From contig JAHEYC010000036.1 in the NCBI GenBank assembly GCA_023251775.1, positions 1 to 34,134 of the forward strand: a DNA stretch of 34,134 nucleotides, given 5' to 3'. The DNA comes from Sphingobacteriaceae bacterium. GTDB taxonomy: Bacteria > Bacteroidota > Bacteroidia > B-17B0 > Aurantibacillaceae. Within the stretch, counting starts at the first letter, position 1; every line of letters starts with the position of its first letter. The position numbers and the translations under genes were made by a program. The notes beneath the pieces were generated by a model that was not told the DNA's origin, ran no database searches, and saw nothing but the letters and a program-made list of their open reading frames with translations. Of this stretch, positions 8,091 through 15,062 are shown one piece after another.

Positions 8091-9212
8091 ATGAATTTTG
8101 TTGTCTCAGCTACTACTTTACTTAAACATTTAAAAGCCATCAGTGGTGTTCTTGGAACAAATAATACAGTTCCAATATTAGATTGCTTTTTGTTTGAGAT
8201 CGACAGAGGTGAGCTAACAGTTTCGGCGAGCGATATGGAAACAGCCATTACCAGTTCGGTAAAAGTTGAATCATCGCAAGGTGGTGTAATTGCTATTCCT
8301 GCAAAAACATTAATGGAAACACTTTCCAATTTACCGGAGCAACCAATATCATTCATCATCGACAAAGCAAAATTCTCAACAAAGATAAAAACCGAGAATG
8401 GCGATTATAGTATCAGTGGACATAACGGAAATGATTATCCAAAAATGGCCAAGATCGAATCACAATCTTCTATCGTTATCAAAAGTGATGTTCTTGCATC
8501 AGCTATCAATAAAACTATTTTCGCTACGGGCAATGATGATCTTCGTCCTGTAATGAATGGTGTATATTGCCAATTCACCGAAAGCAATTCTATTTTTGTT
8601 GCAACAGATGCGCATAAATTAGTTCGCTATATTCGCAACGATGCCAAAGCAGGCGCTTCTGCTTCTTTCATCATGCCAAAAAAACCCTTGAATGTTCTAA
8701 AGAGTTTACTTACAGGAATTGATGATGCGGTAAAAGTTGAATTCAATAAAACCAATGCCTTGTTCAGTTTTGGAAATGTGAATTTGATGTGTCGCTTGAT
8801 CGATGGAAAATACCCGAACTACGAAGCCGTTATTCCAAAACAAAACCCAAATAAATTAACCGTTGATCGTTTAGCATTTTTGGGCGCCTTAAAACGTATC
8901 AGCGTTTTCGCCAATAAAGCAACGCATCAAATTCGCGTAAAGATCGCGGGGAGTCAATTGACAATTAATGCAGAGGATCTTGATTTTGCAAATGAGGGTC
9001 ACGAAAGTTTGGTGTGTACATACATTGGTGAGGACATGGAAATTGGTTTCAATTCGCGCTTCTTAATTGAAATGGTAAGTAATATCGAAGGAGATGAGAT
9101 CATCCTTGAGATGAGTGCTCCAAATCGGGCAGGTATTATTTTACCGAATAATAAAGCAAATCCTTCGGAGGATCTACTAATGTTGGTGATGCCGGTGATG
9201 CTAAATAACTAA
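8091..9212 (+). CDS. dnaN: DNA polymerase III subunit beta (sliding clamp)
   Basis: A 373-aa protein of the usual DnaN length. It begins MNFVVSATTLLKHLKAISGV and contains VPILDCFLFE, DDLRPVMNGV, VATDAHKLVR, IDGKYPNYEAVIP and the C-terminal LLMLVMPVML, all typical of beta clamps. The clamp is a dimeric ring that tethers DNA polymerase III to DNA. TAATTTTG (8067-8074) matches the -7 consensus TAnnTTTG and lies 16 bases upstream of the ATG, so the gene may have its own promoter. dnaA is not next to it, unlike in many bacteria, but separation is common in Bacteroidota. It converges on the HsdR_N gene with 14 bases between the stops. Confidence 0.97.
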   Translation: MNFVVSATTLLKHLKAISGVLGTNNTVPILDCFLFEIDRGELTVSASDMETAITSSVKVESSQGGVIAIPAKTLMETLSNLPEQPISFIIDKAKFSTKIKTENGDYSISGHNGNDYPKMAKIESQSSIVIKSDVLASAINKTIFATGNDDLRPVMNGVYCQFTESNSIFVATDAHKLVRYIRNDAKAGASASFIMPKKPLNVLKSLLTGIDDAVKVEFNKTNALFSFGNVNLMCRLIDGKYPNYEAVIPKQNPNKLTVDRLAFLGALKRISVFANKATHQIRVKIAGSQLTINAEDLDFANEGHESLVCTYIGEDMEIGFNSRFLIEMVSNIEGDEIILEMSAPNRAGIILPNNKANPSEDLLMLVMPVMLNN

Positions 9213-9230
9213 TTCGATTCCTAGAATTAG
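9209..9230. terminator. Small hairpin spanning two convergent stop codons
   Basis: CTAATTC (9209-9215) and GAATTAG (9224-9230) form a 7-bp perfect stem with an 8-base loop. The stem contains the stop codon of dnaN (9210-9212) and that of the opposite HsdR_N gene (9227-9229). No T-tract follows on either strand, so a terminator role is only a suggestion. Confidence 0.3.
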
Positions 9231-9736
9231 AGCTCGTTAAAACTCGGTAAATTGTTTGTTATAACCCCCGCTTTATAAAGCTGATCGTTCAATCCATTCG
9301 TTATAAAAACGTAATCTACATTCAAGATCAAATTATAACGTGAAGCTTGTTCTAAAACCTCTTGTGATAATTCAATGCTAGGCGCTTTGCATTCTACAAT
9401 CATAAAGGGTTTTAATTCTTTGGTATAAACCACCACATCATATCTTTTTTTAATTCCGTTGAGTTCAATTTCTTTTTCAAGAGAGATAAGTGATGCCGGA
9501 TATTTTTGTTGCGTGATAAAATAATTCACCACGTGTTGCCTCACCCACTCTTCGGGCGTAAGTTGCAGCCATTTCTTTCTAATAGCATCAAACACCATTA
9601 GTTTATCCTTGCCGCTTTCTTTTAAACGGATATTGAAAGGTGGATATTTTAGTTCGGGGAACAGGGTTTTTACGTAATTTTTAAATATCTTTATACAAGA
9701 TACAAGGGGTAAAACAGCTATTAAAAATACAAGCAA
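9227..9736 (-). CDS. HsdR N-terminal domain protein (PD-(D/E)XK fold)
   Basis: This is a stand-alone copy of the type I restriction enzyme R-protein N-terminal domain, without helicase or partner subunits. It contains LTPEEWVRQHVVNYF, then RYDVVVYT and IVECKAP; the Asp and the Glu-Cys-Lys give the D...ExK pattern of PD-(D/E)XK nucleases. Such short proteins are widely conserved in Bacteroidota and are not part of a restriction system here. The start is uncertain. The longest frame begins at TTG 9736 and would add a hydrophobic leader (LVFLIAVLPLVSC) unlike family members, which begin near FPELKYPPF. No ATG occurs before the Met about 47 residues in, and a CTG precedes FPELK. The true start probably lies between the TTG and that CTG. 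Function is unknown; a DNA-repair role is possible. Confidence 0.75.
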   Translation of the reverse strand: MLVFLIAVLPLVSCIKIFKNYVKTLFPELKYPPFNIRLKESGKDKLMVFDAIRKKWLQLTPEEWVRQHVVNYFITQQKYPASLISLEKEIELNGIKKRYDVVVYTKELKPFMIVECKAPSIELSQEVLEQASRYNLILNVDYVFITNGLNDQLYKAGVITNNLPSFNEL

Positions 9737-9739
9737 AAA

Positions 9740-10513
9740 ATGAAAACCAAAGAAGAAATTGTAAACAACTGGCTGCCTCGCTATACCGGTGTTCCACTAA
9801 ACGAATTTGGTGAGTATATTCTCTTGGTGAATTTCACCAATTACGTACATCTTTTTGCCAAACAATTTAATACAACCGTAAAAGGAATAGATAAGCCCAT
9901 GTGTAGCGCTACGGCTAATAATATCACCATCATTAATTTTGGAATGGGGAGTCCAAGTGCCGCAACAATTACCGACCTTCTCTCTGCCATTAAACCAAAA
10001 GCATTACTTTTTTTAGGAAAGTGTGGTGGCTTAAAAAAGAAAAATAATATCGGCGATCTAACTTTACCAATTGCTGCCATTAGAGGCGAAGGAACAAGTA
10101 ATGATTATTTTCCACCCGAAGTTCCCGCATTACCTGCATTTAGTTTACAAAAAGCAATTTCGTATACCATACGTTTAAGTAATAGGGATTATTGGACAGG
10201 AACTGTGTACACAACTAACCGACGCGTATGGGAACATGATGAGGAATTTAAAACCTACTTGCGTAAATTGCGTTGCATGGCTATTGATATGGAGACCGCA
10301 ACAATTTTTAGCGCCGGATTTTTTAATGAGATCCCTACCGGTGCTTTACTTTTGGTAACAGATCAACCTATGACAGCCGACGGAGTAAAAACCGAGCAAA
10401 GTGATAAATTAGTTACGGATGGTTTTGTAGAAGAACATTTACGAATTGGTGTTGAATCATTAAAAGAATTACAAAACAAAGGACTCTCGGTTAAACATTT
10501 ACGTTTTGAATAA
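9740..10513 (+). CDS. amn: AMP nucleosidase (short Bacteroidota form)
   Basis: A 257-aa member of the nucleoside phosphorylase/AMP nucleosidase superfamily, cleaving AMP to adenine and ribose 5-phosphate. It shows NFGMGSPSAATITDLL, LFLGKCGGLK and the late CMAIDMETATIFSAGF motif, in which the Glu of DMET contacts ribose in this superfamily. It lacks the long N-terminal domain of E. coli Amn, as expected for the Bacteroidota form. The ATG at 9740 lies directly beside the divergent HsdR_N frame. The 3' end overlaps the start of meaB by 8 bases, which suggests translational coupling. Confidence 0.88.
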   Translation: MKTKEEIVNNWLPRYTGVPLNEFGEYILLVNFTNYVHLFAKQFNTTVKGIDKPMCSATANNITIINFGMGSPSAATITDLLSAIKPKALLFLGKCGGLKKKNNIGDLTLPIAAIRGEGTSNDYFPPEVPALPAFSLQKAISYTIRLSNRDYWTGTVYTTNRRVWEHDEEFKTYLRKLRCMAIDMETATIFSAGFFNEIPTGALLLVTDQPMTADGVKTEQSDKLVTDGFVEEHLRIGVESLKELQNKGLSVKHLRFE

Positions 10514-11489
10514 ATTCAGCGATCATAAAACAGATGCCACATTTTACATTGATGGCGTTCTAAAAAGCGATATCTCTATCCTTAGTAGAGCTATTACCAT
10601 CATTGAATCTGCAAACTCCGAACATCACACCTTAGCTTCCGAGATCATTGAAGGAATTATTTCGCACAGCGGGAAGTCGTTCAGGCTCGGGATCACAGGC
10701 GTACCGGGCGTTGGCAAGAGTACGTTTATAGAAAGTTTTGGAAAAGAACTTTTAGAACACAACCATAAAATTGCTGTTTTAGCAATTGATCCCAGCAGTT
10801 CAAAAAGTAAAGGAAGTATTTTGGGGGATAAAACACGAATGGAATTTCTTTCGGCGCAACCCAATGTTTTTATTCGCCCAACTCCAAGCTCAGGATCATT
10901 GGGAGGAGTAGCGCGCGCGACTTACGAAACGATTTTATTATGTGAAGCAGCGGGCTTTGACTTTATTTTAATTGAAACAGTTGGGGTTGGACAAAGTGAA
11001 ATTGCCGTAAGTAAAATGACGGATTTCTTTTTACTATTAATGCTTGCAGGCGCAGGCGATGAATTACAAGGCATCAAGCGCGGCATTATGGAAATGGCGG
11101 ATAGTATTGTGATCACAAAGTCCGATGGTGACAATGTGCAGAGAGCAAAAATTGCAAAAGCCGAATATTCAAATGCCATTCATTTATTTCCTCCAAGCGA
11201 AAGTGGATGGATCCCAAAAGTAGAATTATGTTCAAGTATAAATAATACAGGCATTAAAGAAGTTCATCAATTAATCGAAACCTATAAGAATTATTCAACT
11301 ACTAAAGGATACTTCGCTAAAAAAAGAAAAGATCAATTGATAGATATCTTGAAAGAAACACTTAATGAAGAGGTAGTAAAACAATTTTACGACACTCATC
11401 AGATCAGCAAAAAATTAACTGATCTTTCCAAAAAAGAGGTTCTCAACCCCTATCAAGAAGCTTATAAATTACTAAAAGGGAAGGGCTGA
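10506..11489 (+). CDS. meaB: Methylmalonyl-CoA mutase-associated GTPase MeaB
   Basis: A 327-aa G3E-type GTPase (formerly ArgK) that guards and helps load cobalamin into methylmalonyl-CoA mutase. The Walker A motif GVPGVGKST is at residues 65-73. IAVLAIDPSSSKSKGSILGDKTRM (shown here as the IDPSSSKSKGSILGD core) and LIETVGVGQSE are family signatures, and ITKSDGDN replaces the NKxD base-recognition loop as in MeaB. The start codon is TTG at 10506. No ATG fits, an in-frame stop lies upstream at 10461-10463, and the N-terminus from this TTG aligns with family members. It overlaps amn by 8 bases. No mutase gene is in the window. Confidence 0.92.
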   Translation: MNKFSDHKTDATFYIDGVLKSDISILSRAITIIESANSEHHTLASEIIEGIISHSGKSFRLGITGVPGVGKSTFIESFGKELLEHNHKIAVLAIDPSSSKSKGSILGDKTRMEFLSAQPNVFIRPTPSSGSLGGVARATYETILLCEAAGFDFILIETVGVGQSEIAVSKMTDFFLLLMLAGAGDELQGIKRGIMEMADSIVITKSDGDNVQRAKIAKAEYSNAIHLFPPSESGWIPKVELCSSINNTGIKEVHQLIETYKNYSTTKGYFAKKRKDQLIDILKETLNEEVVKQFYDTHQISKKLTDLSKKEVLNPYQEAYKLLKGKG

Positions 11490-11506
11490 AAAGCCTTATT
11501 TTATTG
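11481..11506 (+). terminator. Probable intrinsic terminator of amn-meaB
   Basis: AAGGGCT, a GAAA-type loop and AGCCTT form a short stem with one bulged G, overlapping the meaB stop codon. A T-rich run (ATTTTATT) follows immediately on the plus strand. The stem is short, so confidence is moderate. Confidence 0.45.
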
Positions 11507-11615
11507 GCATTCCAACAATTCATCAACATTATCCTCTCTAAATCAATTTAAAGATTTAACCGGCTGTTAAGTCTCTATTTTCTTTGCTTAATTTCCTTAA
11601 ATTCGTGTCACTAAA

Positions 11616-14600
11616 ATGAAAAAAATTCTCCTTTATATTTTCTGTTCTGTCTTCATTTCAGCATTCTCATCAAACAACACTTTCCCTGTAAATAAATTCG
11701 CTTCAAGTTTTAAAAAAGCTTACCTCATTAACCCTTCTATTCCCAAAGGTGTATTAGAAGCGCTTGCATTTACGCAAAGTCGTTTTGAGGATCTAAAAGC
11801 ACATGAACCAAGTTGCATTGGTTACCCCGAAACAATAGGAATATTCGGTTTGATAGAAGATGGAAAAGGATATTTTAGAAATAACTTAGATCTTGTTTCT
11901 ATTTATTCGGGTTACAAAGCTCATTCCATGAATCAAAGTCCCGAAAATCAAATTATGGCATACGCAGCCGCTTTCTCTTCCTTACAAAGATCTTACAATA
12001 CCTTTGGAAATGATCCTAAGGATTATATCCGCATATTTATTGCACTTAGCGAATTGCCTGTTGCCGAAAATATTAAAGACGATTACGTTTTGAATACGCA
12101 TCTGTACCAATTATTTTGGTTCCTTACTAATAAAGAAGCGGCGACACAATATGACTTTAATGCATACAACATTGATCTACAAGAGATCTTTGGCGATAAT
12201 CTTAAAGTTCTTTCTTCACCGCACATTTATATAGATAACGATGAGATCTCAAACGGACAACAATCCTATAAATTCAGTTCTACTTCCACTCTTTATTCTA
12301 CCGATTATCCTCCTGCTATTTGGAACGCTGCCGCAAGTTGTAATTACAGTTCGCGAAACGGATCGCAAATTACCGCAGTAACTATTCACGATGTGGAAGG
12401 AACTTACGCCGGTTGTATCTCGTGGTTCCAAAATTGTAATGCGTCTGTTTCTGCGCATTATGTGTTACGTAGTAGCGACGGACAAGTAACGCAAATGGTT
12501 TTGGAAGCAAACAAAGCTTGGCATGTGGGTACTGAGAATCCTTATACCGTTGGTTTAGAACATGAAGGTTATAATAATAATGCCTCTTGGTATACAAATG
12601 CGATGTATGTATCATCAGCAAATCTAACGCGCGATATTTGTCAGAGCAATAGTATCAATCCATTACGCACGTATTACGGACCGGGTTGCAGCGGAACTTC
12701 TGCGCAATGTGGCTTGGGTGCTTGTACAAAAGTAAAAGGACACCAAATGTATCCTAATCAAACACACAATGATCCGGGGCCATATTGGAATTGGGCAAAA
12801 TATTATAAGCTCATTAATAATACATACACTGTTGTAACTTATACTGCAAGTGCCGGAAGTTTTTATGATACAGGCGGACCTGCAGGAAATTACTCTGATG
12901 ATGAACGTAAATTTTGGCTGATCACAAAACCGAGCATAACTAACATCACTTTGAATTTTACATCCTTCAATGTAGAGAACGGTTACGATAATTTATTTAT
13001 TTACGATGGGGGATCTGTGAACTCACCATTGATCGGTCAGTATAGCGGAACAGTAAATCCCGGTCCTGTTACTTCTAATAACGATAGTATTCTTGTTGAG
13101 TTTAGAAGTGATTGCGCCACTGTTGGAAGCGGATGGGCTGCAACGTATACAACTAATTCATCTGTGCCGACAACTACTGATGTTATTTCTCCAAACACAA
13201 CGATCAATACTATAGCTCCTTGGGTCACAACAAATTTTACAGCAACCATAAATGATGTTGATAATGTTGGTGGCAGCGGTGTAGAAAAAGGATATTACCA
13301 AGCTATTGATTTTAATGGAACAGAATGGCGCGCTAATTATACACACGGATTTTTTGCGGATAATTTTGATAATGCTATTCATCCCGAGTGGACCGTTAAA
13401 ACAGGTACATGGACCATAAGCGGAAATGCTTTAGTGCAAAGCGATGAAACAAGTACGGTGGCAGCTAATACAAATATTTACGCGGCACTTACACAAAGTT
13501 TATCTAATCGTTATTTATATCATTTCCTTGCTAAATTTGAAGGCACTCAACCAAACAGACGCGCAGGGTTACATTTTTTTGTTGATCAACCCGACAGCAG
13601 CAATCGTAATAACTCTTATTTTGTTTGGTTCAGGTTAGATGATCAAGCAATACAAATTTATAAAGTGGTGAATAATGTTTTTGGCGCTCCACAGTACACC
13701 GCATCACTTACATTTAATGCAGCGCAATGGTACGATATAAAAATAATTTACGATCGTATCACCGGAAAAATGAATGTGTACATGAATAATGCAAAAATTG
13801 CGACATGGACAGATCCTACGCCTTATAACAATGGCTCTTATATTTCATTTAGAAGTGCGAATTGTAAATTTAGTGTGGATGAGATAAAAGTGTATCGTTC
13901 GCGTTCTTCAAACATAAACGTAAGTGTTGGAAGCGGAATGGGTAACGATCTTCGCTATCAAAATTCTAGTCCAACACAAGCCGCAGGAAAAATAAAATCC
14001 ATTTGCCAGGATACAGCAGGCAACCTCTCCCCTGTTTTTTATTACGATCTAAATGTTGATTGGACACCGCCTTCAACTATTACAACTGTATATGATGGAA
14101 ATGGTTCTGATATTTCGATCGTAAATACTACCGATTCATTGTGCTCTAATTGGTCATTATCAAGTGATGCTAATTCGGGGGTCGTAAGGTACTGGTATAG
14201 TATTGGAACAGCGCCCGGAAGTACAAATACATTGGGTTGGACCAGCAATTGGGCTACGCCATTGGTTACCGCCAAACCACTTATACTTGTGCAAAATTCC
14301 ATTTATTACTTTAATGTACGCTCGGAAGATGGTGCGGGAATGTTTAGCGGAATAACCAGCAGCAATGGGCAAAAAGTAGATACAACTTATTTTGTTGGGG
14401 TTAAGAATGCGTCACTAATCATTTCATATTTGGAAATTTATCCAAATCCATTCAGCGATCAGATCTCGATAACTATGTTGAACGCCTCGGATTCTAAAGT
14501 AGTGATCACGGCATTGGATGTTTTAGGAAGAGAATTTAAATTATACGAAGCTAAAGTAAGTAAAGGAAGATCTATCATCCCTTTAAATTTTGATAATTCT

Positions 14601-14681
14601 ATCATGTCGGCCGGTACCTATATTCTTAAGATAAACGTGAACGATAAGGTTTATCAGAAAAAGATCATTAAGAACAATTAA
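11616..14681 (+). CDS. T9SS-secreted N-acetylmuramoyl-L-alanine amidase with CUB domain
   Basis: A 1021-aa secreted protein with a signal peptide at residues 1-18. Residues about 25-150 resemble a lysozyme/transglycosylase-like domain seen before amidases elsewhere (PKGVLEALAFTQSRF), but the position expected to be Glu is Gln54. Residues about 250-395 are an Amidase_2 domain. His258 (TIHD), His376 (KGH) and Asp386 (DPGP) match the AmiD zinc ligands in order and spacing, and Glu315 (VGLEHEG) is the catalytic acid position. Residues about 400-515 resemble a CUB domain (YDNLFIYDGG). Residues about 565-770 look like a concanavalin-type beta-sandwich, followed by a fibronectin-like part. The last 80 residues (LEIYPNPFSDQ, GTYILKI) are a T9SS type A sorting domain. 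It likely cuts peptidoglycan peptides outside the cell, perhaps of other bacteria. Confidence 0.88.
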   Translation: MKKILLYIFCSVFISAFSSNNTFPVNKFASSFKKAYLINPSIPKGVLEALAFTQSRFEDLKAHEPSCIGYPETIGIFGLIEDGKGYFRNNLDLVSIYSGYKAHSMNQSPENQIMAYAAAFSSLQRSYNTFGNDPKDYIRIFIALSELPVAENIKDDYVLNTHLYQLFWFLTNKEAATQYDFNAYNIDLQEIFGDNLKVLSSPHIYIDNDEISNGQQSYKFSSTSTLYSTDYPPAIWNAAASCNYSSRNGSQITAVTIHDVEGTYAGCISWFQNCNASVSAHYVLRSSDGQVTQMVLEANKAWHVGTENPYTVGLEHEGYNNNASWYTNAMYVSSANLTRDICQSNSINPLRTYYGPGCSGTSAQCGLGACTKVKGHQMYPNQTHNDPGPYWNWAKYYKLINNTYTVVTYTASAGSFYDTGGPAGNYSDDERKFWLITKPSITNITLNFTSFNVENGYDNLFIYDGGSVNSPLIGQYSGTVNPGPVTSNNDSILVEFRSDCATVGSGWAATYTTNSSVPTTTDVISPNTTINTIAPWVTTNFTATINDVDNVGGSGVEKGYYQAIDFNGTEWRANYTHGFFADNFDNAIHPEWTVKTGTWTISGNALVQSDETSTVAANTNIYAALTQSLSNRYLYHFLAKFEGTQPNRRAGLHFFVDQPDSSNRNNSYFVWFRLDDQAIQIYKVVNNVFGAPQYTASLTFNAAQWYDIKIIYDRITGKMNVYMNNAKIATWTDPTPYNNGSYISFRSANCKFSVDEIKVYRSRSSNINVSVGSGMGNDLRYQNSSPTQAAGKIKSICQDTAGNLSPVFYYDLNVDWTPPSTITTVYDGNGSDISIVNTTDSLCSNWSLSSDANSGVVRYWYSIGTAPGSTNTLGWTSNWATPLVTAKPLILVQNSIYYFNVRSEDGAGMFSGITSSNGQKVDTTYFVGVKNASLIISYLEIYPNPFSDQISITMLNASDSKVVITALDVLGREFKLYEAKVSKGRSIIPLNFDNSIMSAGTYILKINVNDKVYQKKIIKNN

Positions 14682-14737
14682 CTTTTCTTAAGAACCCTGT
14701 TTACAATAAGGGCCATGATGCGTCGTTATTATCTTTA

Positions 14738-15061
14738 ATGAGATCAAAACTTTTTATAGTAGCAATTTCCATTAGCCTTTTATCGTGTAGTAAATCTAAA
14801 AAAAATACTTGCGTTGACCCAAAGACAGATGATTTTAAAAAAACATGTTGCAGTAAAGATGCTAAGGTAAGCGAATACACATTTCAAGGAAATACAGTTT
14901 ATGTTTTTGATCCCGGAAATTGCGGTGCGGATATGACCAGCGAAGTTACCAATGCCAAGTGCGAAACCATAGGATATCTTGGAGGAATAAGCGGTAACAC
15001 AAAAATAAACGGTGAGGATTTTTCGAAAGCTAAATATAAGAAGACCGTTTGGTCAAATTAG
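14738..15061 (+). CDS. Small lipoprotein (DUF6970-like)
   Basis: A 107-aa protein with a lipoprotein signal: hydrophobic IVAISISLLSC with Cys17 as the lipidated residue. Several Cys follow (NTCVDP, KTCCSKD, GNCGADMTSE, AKCETIGYLGG). The run from YTFQGNTVYVFDPGNCGADM through GYLGGISGN to the final KTVWSN matches my recollection of a small Bacteroidota lipoprotein family, DUF6970; I cannot confirm the name. It sits between two giant T9SS cargo genes and ends one base before the convergent lectin-like gene's stop. TATCTTTA directly before the ATG is too close to serve as its -7 box. The function is unknown. Confidence 0.7.
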   Translation: MRSKLFIVAISISLLSCSKSKKNTCVDPKTDDFKKTCCSKDAKVSEYTFQGNTVYVFDPGNCGADMTSEVTNAKCETIGYLGGISGNTKINGEDFSKAKYKKTVWSN

Positions 15062-15062
15062 T

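Noticed and set aside
9227-9736. A type I restriction-modification system
   Set aside because: Only the HsdR N-terminal domain is present; there are no helicase, specificity or methyltransferase genes nearby, and such lone domains are common in Bacteroidota.
14730-14737. TATCTTTA as a promoter for the small lipoprotein gene
   Set aside because: It directly touches the ATG, so a transcript start downstream of it would fall inside the gene; it also lacks the final G of the consensus.
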